Shown here: one piece after another, positions 1-11,800 of the stretch
How positions within the stretch are numbered: position 1 is the first letter of the stretch
Layout of the letters: each line of letters starts with the position of its first letter
From: Aedes albopictus
Taxonomy: Eukaryota > Arthropoda > Insecta > Diptera > Culicidae
Direction of reading: 5' to 3'
Assembly: GCF_035046485.1 (NCBI RefSeq)
Contig: NC_085138.1
Coordinates: forward strand, 339,028,263 to 339,092,262
DNA: 64,000 nt
Position numbers and translations under genes: made by a program
Notes under the pieces: generated by a model
Told to the model about the DNA's origin: nothing
Seen by the model: the letters and a program-made list of their open reading frames with translations, nothing else
The model's database searches: none

Positions 1-187
1 CGAAATTTTAATCGACAAAAGTACATACGACCTAATCAAATCGAGCTCCAGAACTCTTTATCAATGTAACTTAAAAGGACAAATCGATCATAGAGTTAAC
101 AGTTCAACTGCCATAAACTACACAACAGTGCCACTCGAAAAAAAAAACCTTCGATAGAAAGAAGGAAACACTTAGGTATGTTGTAAG

Positions 188-1320
188 GCAGGGGTTCCCA
201 ACCTTTTTGAGGTGGCGGCCCCCTTTAAGAATTGTCCAAACATCTGGGGCCCAATGAAAAAAGAATGAAAAATATGAATTAAATGAACGAAACCGAGTGT
301 TTTGGGTACAGTGACCTAGCCAGAAATTTACAGTGGGAGAGATTTTCGACGATCAATTATACGTTTTTTTTATTCGGCACATTTCGTTAACAATAATGTA
401 CATTCAATTTGAGTCGTAGCTGAAAAATAGCGGCGCAGCCAAAAATTTTTTCTTCTGAAGGCGTTTTATACTGAAAATTTGTTCCTCAAATTTGTGAAGA
501 ATTTACGAATAAAAAGAAATTGAAAAAATAATGTTCCTCAAATTGTGCCTTTCGGGGGTGGCGGTATACAAATTCAAAATTGTCATTTTGCACAACATCA
601 AAGTGTATAATTTGCTCAACATACAGTATGCGGCAGGAAAAAATGCGAAAGTGTTTTTCAACTTCAAACCTCATTTTCGTCCATTTGACATTAACCAATC
701 TATGTTTCAACGTTCCATGATCTATAATAGGCTAGTTTTCTGAAAAGTTAATTAAAAATTTTCCAATTTGGGTCACTAACCTTTACAGGGCGGCGCCTGA
801 AGATGAAGACAACCAGAATTTTCAAACCGCAGAAAATCGCACAGGTCGCTAAATTTCGCATCTGGTAAAACAAAATTTTTGATTTTCTCTACAATATCAT
901 CAAATATATGTACTTATTTCATCTGGTATGTGAAACTACATGGCTCTGGATCAGTGTGGTCTCGTTGTTCATCGAATTTGAGCTAATTTTGTTACTGTTA
1001 TAGTCATTTTGTTTAATGGCCATTGGGCGCGCACTTTATTGATATCCGCTTATTAGGCCTACATTATCACATGTTAAACATCAAATGTGTTCATTTTTAT
1101 TTTTCAGTGCTAGAATATAGACATTGACTGATACACTGTCATGAAAAAATAGTCATATATATCCCATATTTAGCGTGTAATAGTGCCTTGAACTTTTCGC
1201 ATTTTTTCCTGCCGCACCCTGTAGAATAAAAATTTAACAATTGTTTTGGTAACATCGCGGCCCCCCTGGACTGGCTTCACGGCCCCCTAGGGGGCCGCGG
1301 ACCACAGGTTGGGAACCCAT
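188..1320. mobile_element. Non-autonomous hAT-like DNA transposon
   Basis: The element is bracketed by an exact 8-bp direct repeat GTTGTAAG (180-187 and 1321-1328), the duplication length typical of hAT transposons. Its ends are inverted: the left starts with GGGTTCCCAACCT shortly after 188, and the right finishes with AGGTTGGGAACCC. Both subterminal regions are C/G-rich (runs of GGCCCCC), unlike the AT-rich interior. No transposase-length reading frame exists in the 1.1 kb body, only unconnected ORFs under 75 codons. It is therefore a deletion derivative or MITE-like passenger needing a transposase in trans. The family assignment rests on the duplication length and TIR style. Confidence 0.8.
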
Positions 1321-1328
1321 GTTGTAAG

Positions 1329-2869
1329 TGTTAGCAGTTGTTCCGTAAAGAAAATGTAACAGTGTGATTGGAAAGAACATTACAAAAATAAGGATACATC
1401 TCTGATGGAGTGAGCATTATAAGCAGCAGGAAGTACAACCTGTGTGACGAAGAGGGCATGATGATCATTCAGCCTGTGGATTCAATGAACATTCGGCCTG
1501 ATGTCCATTCGGGCTATTTTCCATTTGGCTCTATGAACTTCGGCCTAATAGCCGTCGGACTTACACTTTTTCCTAGTTATTCAAAAATTTCTATTTTATT
1601 TGTATGAGAACCCCCTCCACCCTCTTAATTGACTCACAATATCATTGACATTTCATGCCTTCAAAAATGTCCACATGCCAAATTTAGTTCGTTTTGTACA
1701 TATTATGCAGACATTCTCTGTATTCTGTTTCATTGGGGTGACTGGGTGTTGCGCCCAGATGAAGGAGGGGTCGCAGACCATCAACTTTTGAAACATTCCT
1801 TGTCTTCAACACACTCTACATGCCAAATATTGTTTTATTTGCTTGATTAATCTTTGAGTTATGAGTCATGTTTTATCTGTATGAGAGCCTTTACCTTTTC
1901 CCACCACCTTAGAAACATTTCTGGTCTACACATACCTTCTCATTTTTTAGTAAGAAGAAATTCAAATTTCTATTAGTATATTCTATTATCTTTGAAACAC
2001 ACAATTTATTCTTTATTGTCTTAATAAATAATATCCTATGTCGATTTTTTTTTCTAGATTGCCCACTCCTTCATAACAGTGTAATGCGAAAGAATTTTCT
2101 ATTTTTAAAAGAAGGAAAAATCACAGATAGAGTGAGCAGCACTTGGAGCAGCATAAGTATCAGGAACTACAACCTGTGTGACAATGCGGGAATGATGATT
2201 ATTCTGCCTGGTGGCATTTTGGTTCAATGACTATTCTACCTAATGTCCCTTCCGTATATTGTTCATTTGGGTGCATGACGTTCGGCCTAATGGTCTTTTT
2301 CCTTTTCATAGATGGAAGGGAAGCGTTAAAACTTTCATATGCCAAATTTAGTCCCCTTTGCTTTTTTACTGCTTTGTAACCGTTGGGTTACAAATGGTTG
2401 GTTTTTGTTTTGTATTTTATGTTGAGTTTCGGACCTTTCACGTTTCTTGTGTAAAAACAGTAGGAAAATATAGAAATGAAATAGTAAAGTTAATTTAGCG
2501 ACAACGAAATAGGAAATGACGGGAAAGGGAGAAAATTATAATTTTAGCGGCCACCGCCTTAAATCAGCAGCTATTGCTAACGACGTCCGTGTGCTGTGCA
2601 TGTTTAACCCTTTATAAGGCAGTGCAACTATATTGCCACCTAAAATTTTTTTCTGCTCGATAATAGCTTATATCGAAATTCTTTTTTGGTCCACTCATAC
2701 GTGGGATTACTAACAACGATGGGTATGCTTTTGATCCTGAACTAAGCTTAATTCACAATTCGGGAGCTGTTTGTAGACTGAAAAACGGTGAATTTGACTG
2801 CTTTAAAAAAAATAAGCTCAAAAACTGTAAAACCGATGATTTTGTTAATATTTCAAGGAATAATCAAAT
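1329..2869. repeat. Diverged dispersed repeats, no gene seen
   Basis: Two diverged direct copies of the same sequence lie at about 1397-1570 and 2118-2300. They share TACAACCTGTGTGAC and degenerate ATTCGGCCTAATG-type motifs. Between them are AT-rich fragments with a recurring CATGCCAAAT phrase, like old retroposon tails. From about 2330 to 2869 nothing recognisable remains. No exon-like reading frame with splice signals was found. Confidence 0.4.
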
Positions 2870-2871
2870 TA

Positions 2872-3004
2872 GGGAGCATCCATTAAGTACGTCACGCAAA
2901 AATTGAAAATTCTCAACCCCCCTCCCCCCTTCGTACGGATTTTTCCTATACCTAATATATTGCTTGTCACACTTTCACAATCCCCCCCTTAATGGATGCC
3001 CCCT
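2872..3004. mobile_element. Short TA-flanked MITE (133 bp)
   Basis: The terminal inverted repeats read GGGAGCATCCATTAAG at the left and CTTAATGGATGCCCCC at the right, with TA immediately outside both ends. This is the pattern of Tc1/mariner-type MITEs. The C-rich interior (CCCCCCTCCCCCC) is typical of short mosquito MITEs. There is no coding capacity. Confidence 0.75.
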
Positions 3005-3006
3005 TA

Positions 3007-3520
3007 CAGGTTTACATGAGCTGAACCACGCAGTGTATGAGTTTAGTCTTTTTCACTTCGAAATCAGGCTGTTTGCCGCAGTCTTAAAAAGAAAAGTACC
3101 TCAAACGGGCATTTGTAAGAATATTGTTACCTAAATTTTTGAGTCAAGACGATTGCCTCAGGCCATTGGCCACAACCGTAATGGAGGGATTCTTCTCGGC
3201 ACGGTCGTTTCGGTCTCGTCCTGGGCCGTGCCAATCACGACAAAGATGCCTGATGCCCGAATCCATCCATCAACGCCCGCTGGCCCCGTCGGTCGAGCAC
3301 TGACCCGACAAACACGCCATTCCATTCCTTAGCTGCCCCGGCGGCGAAATTCCGGCCACACGGTAGTGTAGGAGGAGCCGTGTGGGCCAAAGCAATGAGG
3401 CGGTAGTCCGCAGCAGCAGTGAGTAAATAGGCACAATTAGAAAATCTCGCTTACACACTTTTGGAATTTTGATTGTGATAGCTGTCTCGGCAAACGTCGT
3501 ACTGCCTGCCTACTGTGTTT
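3007..3520. other. Unassigned segment with a GC-rich island
   Basis: The stretch at about 3150-3430 is much richer in G+C than its flanks and holds a 62-codon reading frame on the minus strand. No family motif, splice-bounded exon or terminal repeat could be identified. It may be an old retroposon body or a regulatory island. Confidence 0.25.
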
Positions 3521-3524
3521 TTTG

Positions 3525-3691
3525 ACGTGCAGCTCCATAGGGACGTTCCCCGCTAGGTCATTTGTATGGGAGCCCCCGTTCCAGAGACCGGAGAGGTCTC
3601 ACACCAAGCTAAGAACCTTCCCCGGTCCCAAAAATACCCACACACAAAATTTCACACCGATCGGTTCAGTAGTTTCTGAATCCATAGCGGT

Positions 3692-3722
<31 letters not shown>

Positions 3723-3755
3723 ACGGAAATCCATTTTTATATATATAGATCTTGA
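3525..3755 (+). mobile_element. Non-LTR retrotransposon 3' end with CAGA microsatellite tail
   Basis: The segment contains the phrase AAAATTTCACACCGATCGG followed by TTCAGTAGTTTCTGA. It ends in a perfect (CAGA)n run at about 3697-3722 and then a TATATATAG tail. Conserved 3' ends of this style, with a tetranucleotide tail, are typical of arthropod non-LTR elements. No RT domain is present, so this is a 5'-truncated copy. The exact clade cannot be told. Confidence 0.5.
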
Positions 3756-3961
3756 CTAATTTTTCATAGAAGTGTTTGTAATACAAATACACCGTGCGCG
3801 AGCGCACTCGCATAATTCAACCGTTACGGTCTACTCGGTCTACTCGGTACACATCGTACACATAGCACAGTGCTCTATGTTGCACGCGCATACATATAAC
3901 TGAGGGAAAACGAGGGAATCTTATGATACAGTGGCACGAGCCGAAAGGATATGCAGTCATT

Positions 3962-4066
3962 TCTCGATTAGTGCGAATTATAGGCTTGTAATAATATATT
4001 TCAATTGTGTAGATGCAATCGGGCATTCGCTTCGTATTACAAGCCTATAATTCACAATAATCGAGA
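3962..4066. repeat. Short inverted repeat (about 32-bp arms)
   Basis: TCTCGATTAGTGCGAATTATAGGCTTGTAAT at the left pairs with the reverse complement of the segment ending at 4066, separated by about 45 bases. It could be a small foldback MITE. No clear target duplication was seen. Confidence 0.55.
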
Positions 4067-4644
4067 GATTATTAGCCTTTACCTTCACCATGCTCTGGTA
4101 ATTTAAACATAGTCACCGGAACAAATGTTCTCCTATAACATTTTGGAATGGGTAGCATGACATTAGCCATATTCATTTGACATAGTTACGTGAATTTATT
4201 GACATTTTGCAGCACTGATTGTCACTGGACATAAAGAAATAATTGAGGGGCCCAAAATCAAAGGAGTGTAAGTGACCATTTTGTCGATTTTGAGCTGAGC
4301 ATACCATAAAATTCTTCAGATTTCAATCTTTCAGGAACTTTTTTAAGATTGTTTCTACGATGATTGGAAAAATTACAATAAATCAGAGAAAATTGTGTTG
4401 ATTTTGAAGCTCCATACATTTTGTATGGGATGAAAAATTGATCAAAAACTTTCAAACTTCATTTACTCAAAAATGAGTTTTGTCACTGACACCCCTTTGC
4501 TTCTAACCCTCTCAATTTTATCATTTTTTTTGTATGATACTTTTTACAAACGGTTGGTAGAGAAAGTTTATTCAAGAACCTGAAAAACCGAAAAAGGAAT
4601 GGAAATATCTACATTTCTCAACTCACAAATGTTTTTGGTTGGAG

Positions 4645-4925
4645 AGCCCATATAGCATCAGCTATAAAGACCTGGGTATTAAACATAACCATGCTGAGGA
4701 TGACGGGTTCGATTCCCGGGCAGTTCAGGAACTTTTAGTAAAGAAAATTTCCTTAACTTCCTTGGACATAGAGTATCTTCGTGCCTGTCACACGATATAC
4801 ACATGCAAAATAGTCATTGGCAGAGGAAGCCAGTTGATAATTGTGGAAGTGCTCATAGAATACTAGGCTGAGAAGCAGGCTTTGTTCCTGTGGGGACGAT
4901 ACGCCAAAAGAAGAAGATGAAGAAG
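4645..4925 (+). mobile_element. tRNA-derived SINE
   Basis: A pol III B-box-like GGTTCGATTCCCGG lies at about 4707, in a diverged tRNA-like head. The body shares the layout of two other copies in this window (about 20008-20276 minus, 46078-46345 plus): the phrases ATACACATGCAAAAT, GTGGAAGTGCTC and a GTGGGGACG(A/T)T 3' end followed by AAGAAGAAG. The layout resembles the Aedes Feilai-type SINEs, but the family name was not verified. It lies about 0.9 kb upstream of the HMMR-like start codon. Confidence 0.65.
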
Positions 4926-5199
4926 TTTATGATTTATTTATATCAATTTATATCAATAATTGATTGATTGGATCGAGAAAAAATTTTAGCTCCTGGCTTA
5001 AAAATACAGTGCACGCACTTCCTGAGATAATACTGTATCGCCACAGCACATACCCTCAGGTATGAGTGTAAGTGCGCAAACGCAAGGATCTGCCTTTCGC
5101 GCGTATGTCCTTTGAGACCGTTGCCGCCGCGCGCCTGCTCAGCTGGATGATGACGAATCCCAGGATAAGTCGATTCAGCAGAGAAAATAACCGTACCGA

Positions 5200-5824
5200 C
5201 CGTCGTCATCATCTTTAAGAAGGGTTCGAGCCCTTTTGTACCGGGACTTTTAGAAGGGAGACCGACCGTCTGGAAGTCATCGGCCGAGACGAAGAGGATG
5301 ATGTGATCGTTGTGTGAGTAGTACTGCGAAGCTTCCGCCAGAATAAGGGGGTCTGCACAGCAAGATTGCGATCCGGGGTCCTCATTGCGAGTTAGACCAT
5401 CGGAAGGGAACGTTCGCGAAGATTACCGTCGTCGTCGTAGTCGTCGGGTTAAGATTAGATTTCCTTTTCAGGCACAGTGGCAGAGGAAACGGAAAACGAC
5501 CGTTATGGAATAGGCGCGAACCGCTCGGTTGTTTGTCGAGATAGGAACAAAAGAAAGAAACGTTAGGGAAACTGATTTTCGGAGTTTTATGTTATTTTTT
5601 GTTGGAAGTTTCTGTTATGCAATGAGTTTTTGAGAGAAGTTTTTTTTATTTATTCAAATCTATCGCACAAACGCCACAAAAGTCTATTCAAAAGTTGAAG
5701 TGTGTTGAATTTTCGTTTGTCGTTTCGAATCATTTCAAACACCAAAAAGAAAGACAGTCCACTTAGTTGTAAGGAGCCAACCGTTGTTGAATCGAATCCA
5801 ATCGATTACGCAAAACCGTTACCA
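5200..5824 (+). promoter_or_regulatory. Probable 5' leader and promoter region of the HMMR-like gene
   Basis: This segment lies directly upstream of the chosen start codon at 5825, is not recognisably repetitive, and has a GC-moderate, CG-containing composition (GTCGTCGTCGTAGTCGTCG at about 5430). No TATA box could be placed with confidence, and a non-coding 5' exon could lie here. The transcription start is unknown. Confidence 0.3.
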
Positions 5825-5867
5825 ATGTTTTCCAAGGCGAAACTGAAGAGATTTAACGACATCCCAG
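5825..5867 (+). CDS. HMMR-like coding exon 1 (start exon)
   Basis: This exon is too short to stand out as an ORF. It encodes MFSKAKLKRFNDIP and ends CCAG|GTGAGT in phase 1, which matches the phase of the acceptor TTGCAG at 33871-33876. The join completes a valine codon. The start ATG has ACCA upstream (ACCAATG), a reasonable insect initiation context. The strong HMMR-like sequence in only 14 codons is what ties this remote exon to the coiled-coil body 28 kb away. Confidence 0.65.
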
Positions 5868-8800
5868 GTGAGTGAAAGTGATACGTGACAAAGTGATCGC
5901 CTTCGGGGATTACTTAGCCAGACAATTGTGGTTACTTTAGTGAGGAGAATCCCTAAATAATCGATACAGTAGTGTATTTTCATGACGAAAAAAATGTGCT
6001 TGATTTATCGGTTTAAAATCATCGGATGAGAACCATTTCAAACTTTGATTTTCAAAAAATCCTCGATGATTGTACAACGTTTTATGTCTACGAGTAATGT
6101 GGCTCCTGAATGATTTTCCTAAATGAAAGGAAATCATGAAACCGTGGGAAAGTTTAGTTGCGGATCCCTTCTAAGGACTATTACGAAACCAGATTTACCT
6201 GTCTGGAAATGCAGACTGCGCAGGAAGCTTTATTTACCATAAGGGTGGTGTGATTTTACAAGCAAGTAAATAAAGAGGGGTTGGAATGGATGTGGGAATT
6301 TCTAATGCAAAGAGTGAACCTTGGACTAGGGTATGAGACTATTTGTGCAGTAGTTTCTGTTTTGGACCCTTTTCCTTATAACTTTGGCATCGAGTACACG
6401 TGGTCAAATATATGACAACTTATCATTCACGAGGCATGAAAAAAAAACGAGTAAACATTTGTTTGACACTAATGAAAATTCGATCGAGTCAAACCAGATG
6501 TTTGAGCGTTGGTTAGTATTTGGTCAAATATTTGACCCTGTGTACTAGTTCATATCTTCAGTCATACAATTGACTTTCGCCCAGTCACTCCTAAAAATGA
6601 ATAGGTGTAGCGATCATCCAACGATGCAACGCACATTGGGCAAAATCAAGCCCAAAGGTGGAAAAAATTAAAAACTTTCTTAATACAAGACACTATGTGA
6701 CCATTAATGGCTTATTCGAAGCAAATTTTCTCAAAAATTGGTTGGTGGATGATTCATGTACGGGCAACTTCTCTGAAGCGACTTATAGAGCCCGTTTTAC
6801 CTCAGTTTCCCCTAAAATTTGTGAATTTCTGTTATTTTACGGCACTTGTTATGATTTTAATGATTATTTCGCTGGGATACCATCGCCCCACTCCCATTGA
6901 GTAACGTTACATACAAAAAGTTATTAAAATGTTGGAATTTTAGGGTGTTGTGGGGTAAATTAGGCAATGGTATATTTTCAAGGTAGAAATTCATTTTTTA
7001 ATTTTAAATGATCGAATACACATGGTTTATTCCTAAAGAAACCATTTTTGGCGAGTTTGATCTCAAATTATTGGTTATATTTAAGTTTTCCCGCATACAA
7101 ATATGTGTAGTTCCCATCTTTATACCACCGATTCCGAACATTTCCAAACGATGTGCCATTGCTTATATACTCCAAAAATATCCTAAATGTTGTTTGCGCA
7201 TATCCCCATAGACGGGAGGTGACGGCAGCATATAGTTTTAGAGCTTAGTTTACCCAAACTCCCCTATAAACTTATTTTTTATTGTTTTTAAATTAAAACA
7301 ACTTTAACTTGACACTTCTTTGTATGATATGAGTTAATATTGATGAAGAGCTAACCAGTAATATCACTGTATCCTATGGTTTTATAAGACGTTTCTCTCG
7401 GCCAGACCGGAAATCGAAACCAAGATCTCTGGATTAGTATGTCAATTCATCTGGATCGTCATCCCAATTTAAAACTTTACTACTTACATACATCCGCCAG
7501 GAATTGCTTAGGAATTATCTTCAAGAAGTTTTCCGGGAGATCGTCCAGGAATTTTTCTGGGAATTCCTCCGGGGATTCTTCCAGGAATTCTCCGGGAATT
7601 TCTTCAGGAAAACGTCCGGTTTTTTGTTCAAGAAAATTCCTCCGGGGATTCATCCTGGAATTCCTCCGGTATGTCTCCGGTAATTCCTGCGGGAATTTCT
7701 TCAGAAATTTCATTAGGAATTTCTTCAGGAAATCCTTCCAAAATTTCTCCTGGATTTCCACTGGGAATTCCTTCAGGACTTCCTCCAGGAATTTCTCCGG
7801 AAATTCCTTTGGGACTCCCATCAGGAGTTCCTCCGGTGGTTCCTCCGGAAATTCATTCGGTAATTTCTCCAGGACTTCTTCAGGGTATTTCTCCCGGAAT
7901 CCCCCGGAGATTCCTCCAGGGTAATTCCCCCGGGGATTCCTCCAGAAATTCCACCCGGGGATTTCTCCCGGGATTCCCCCGGGTATTCTTCCCGGAATTC
8001 CACCCGGGGATTCCTTCCTAAATCCCCCCCGGGGATTCCTGCCGGAATTCACGGATACATTCCAGGAATAATTCCTGGGGAAATTCTCTGTGAAATTTCC
8101 GGAGGATATTCTGGAAACAATTCCGGAGAAATTCCTGGATTGTCGGAAGAATTCCTGGAGAAATACCGGAAGAAGTTTTGGAGAAATTACCGAAGAAATT
8201 CCTGGAGGAATAATCGGAGGACTTCCTGATGGGAGTCTTACAGGAATTCCCAAACAAATTTCTGGAGGAGTTTCTAAAGAAATTTCACGAGAAATTTTGG
8301 AAGGATTTCCTGATGAAATTCCTAGTGGAAATTCCTGGAGTCATTCCCAGAGTATTTTTTTGAGAAAAAAACCGGAAGTTTTGTTGAAGAAATTCCCGGA
8401 GATATTCCTGGAGGAACTCATGGAAAAAATCCCGGAGAAATTTCTGTAGAAATTCTTAGAGGAATTCCTGTGGAAATTCCCGGAGGAATTCTTAAAGAAG
8501 AAGGAATTCATGGAGGAATTTCCGGAGGAACTCATGAAGGAATATCCAGGGAAATTCTCAGTTAAATTCTCGGAGGAAATATTGGAAAAAAAATCCGGAG
8601 GAATTCCTGGAGAGCGATTCCCGGAAGAATTCCTGGATAAACTCCCGGAGAAATTGCTGGAAAAATCCCAGAAGAGTTAATAGAGAAATTACCGAAGAAA
8701 TTCCTGGAGGAATCATCGGAGGACTTCCTGATGGGAGTCCTAGAGGAATTCCTGGAGAAATTTTCGGAGTAATTTCTACAGAAATTCCTGGAGGAAATCC

Positions 8801-11800
8801 TGGATAAGTTGTCGGTGGAGTTTGTGAAAGAATCCCTGAAGGAGTTCCTGGAACAATTTTCCAGAAAACGCCATGCTTTTAGCTCGTTAGAGTATCGATA
8901 AATACGTGTTCAAATATTTTACACAAGGTGCCACTTAGCGAATAAATCACAAATCCAAGACTCAACTTTCGGACAGTTTTTAGCTTGCTGAATTACTTTG
9001 TTGAAGTCGGCATCATTCTATCTTATCAGGATTCTGAGAAATTGAACATTTTTGACCATAGCGACACCTAGCGAACGTTCCTCGAACCAAAGACGCCATC
9101 GCCAGATAGTTCTTAGCCTGCTGAACAACTTTGCTGAAAACAGCATGCTTGTAGCTCATTAGGGCATCGAGATAAACGTGTTTGAATTTTTCAAACTCAA
9201 GGCGCCACCTAGCGGATAAATTTCGAACCAAGGACTTTACCAGCAGATAGTTCTGAGCTTGCTAACAAACTGCCGAATACAGCATCAATCTATCTCATCA
9301 GGTTTCTGAGATATGAGGGTTTGAACATTTGTGACACTGGCGCCGCCTAGCGGCCGAATCGCGAACCAAAGTCGCCTTTGCCAGTTAGTTCTTAACATTC
9401 TGAACAAATTCGCTGAAGACGCTATTCTTATACTTCATCGGGATCTTGAGGTATACGTTGTGCAAAGTATATGGCCAATTTTGGTACCTCAAGACAATTC
9501 GGAATAACTCCGGAACCATGTGGACCAGGCACCCATGTCCCAGGAACCCTAAACTAGAAGAGTTTTTCGAAAAGTTGTGAAAATTTCATCAAAATCCATC
9601 GAAAAACAAAAAAGATATGACCATTTTTGTGATTTTCCGAAAGTACAAAATGTACGTTGGCTGGATGAAGGTTAATATTTCCACAATTTATTGCTCGTGA
9701 CTACCTTTTGTTTGATGGTTCATCATCTCAAAAGCATTTCATAGCTCAAAGTATAAAAAGTCGTTGTTCGTTTGAGACGTGCTTATGTAAAATCTACTTC
9801 CCAACCGTTTGGCACTAGGGAGGTTTTCGTACATAGCATGTAGGAGAAAATCTATTGAAAACTTTACTCAGTTTGTAGTTGAGAATCAATTCATTGAGAC
9901 AATTGTATAACATTATGACAGAACACGTGGTGCAAGGACATTTTTTGGTAACTTTAATAAAAAGAAAATAGTATCATGTTTACTAAATCAATAAATGAAT
10001 AAAACAAAAAAACTTCGTGTCACACATCTCCCTATCCGTTGACGGTTAATGGTAAATGTTCTTAATGCCTTTCACAAAAAGCCACAACTCCAACATGAAT
10101 GAAATCCGTCAGTAAAACGTTTCATTTCAGCTGCAAAGCAGTCTTAAAGATAGTTATTCCTAGTCACAGTTAGGCACCACAGGAGTCAAGAGGGGTTCAG
10201 TTTGCACTGTTTCCTTATCACCAACTGTCGTATGTCTCTCGTGTTGTCCATGCGCCACAAGCACGCGACCAGCAAAGGAGTATGTTTGGACAGATGTATT
10301 CTTCTGTCTGCTACAATTCCCTTTCTTTCGCTTACCCAAAGTCATAAATTCAAAAGGAACAGCTGTACGGTGGAGTTCCTTAACAATTACCTCGAACACT
10401 TTTTTTTTCTTGTCGGTAGAATGTCCCATTCCCAAGACAACGATTTGTCCCGCTTAATCAAAAGCGAATGAGAAACCGATTAGTTCTGTAGTTATGCTGG
10501 GAAAGTATGACGATGCGCTCAGAAGCCTACCGGAAATCAGATCAGTAATAGAAAAGCCGTTGATACATTCAAACTTTATGTCCAAAAAAAATCTTTCCCT
10601 TTCTGATGAAAATGATTAATTGTTCCGATGCAATAGTTGAACCCGTACTGCACAGATACGGTCGAACGCCCACCTTCGCTTTTCCTTTGTGCAGCATAGG
10701 AAACTTCTGGCTTCGAGGAAGGGTCAAACGGTTCGAGCCCTACCTCCTATCTGTAGAGGATAGTCTTCCGCAAAGGAAAGAAACTTCATTTATCACGCTT
10801 GGGTGGCTTTCGTTGGGACTAATTTCCAGTTTTGGGTACCGATGACGAGTGCGCACCTTTCGCGTATGGTGCACGTGGAGAGCTAATAAAAAAAAGAACG
10901 TTGGCACAAGTAACGATCGTATTGAGCAAGATGAGAGGGGATAGATAAACTTAGTGGCATGCGACCTGGGGGCATCCATGAACAGGAAGCAAATATATTA
11001 GATTTTGGAAGGTTGACAGTGTAGTAGGTATACGAAACATAATGTTGAATCGGGATCCAATTGAGTTGCTGTAATCCAGAGACAGTGAATTCGATTATAC
11101 GGCAAATATATGATATTGGGCGATTTGGACTGCAAGCCATTAAAATTAACATGTAATTAAACGTCTAAAAATACTACTGTAGGTTCCCGGCCTAAAAGGT
11201 TATTAAGTGGTAAAAATTTCATCGAAATCGCTTCTAAGCTTTTTTTTCTAAAAATCAAAACCCAAACCGCGTCAGAGTAAATTTAGGCATTTTTTAACAA
11301 TGTTTAAGGACAGACTTGAAAGAATCCCAAAATGGCCGTCACAACGGCCGACTTTGGCAACTACTCACGATTTCAAGCGCACAAATCTTTTCGTAAACAA
11401 AACCAGCGCATCTGATCTTCTTATTTTAAGCTTATTACAAGTGAGCAAGAACAGAATAATGAAATGCACTGTTGGTTGGAGCTTGTTTCTCGAGATTTGT
11501 GCGTCTGTGCGATCTTATGCACTGTTGAAGCGGGATTTCAAGACGTTTGTACTTAAAGTCCATGTGCACTATTTGGACTGTAGAACTGTCCTGCCCCGTT
11601 CATTCATTTATTTGGTATTAGGGTGCCTGTACCAGTTATCGCACCACCTAAGAAAAACTATTTCTACAAAAATAAGAAGAAGACCGACGAATGTAAATAA
11701 TAAGTCAAATGATTGATTAGTTTTCATACTTTACAGGAAAAATATAAAAACGGAACCAAAACTACTTTTAGTATTTATTACGGCGTGTGCCAACGATAGG

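Noticed and set aside
3150..3430. GC-rich island as a conserved exon or CpG promoter
   Set aside because: No splice-bounded frame or recognisable motif was found. It is listed only as unassigned.
4690..4740. Possible tRNA gene (B-box GGTTCGATTCC)
   Set aside because: There is no complete cloverleaf. The same head recurs with a conserved body and tail elsewhere, so it is a SINE.
7439..8535. Long open frames (up to 257 codons) with G-I-P or E-F-L repeats
   Set aside because: They exist on both strands and in several phases only because the repeat period is 12 bp. There is no start context, splice signal or family similarity.
10160..10460. Lysine-rich minus-strand frame as a nested gene in the HMMR-like intron
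   Set aside because: An in-frame stop lies immediately upstream, with no usable acceptor and no recognised family. It is left unassigned.
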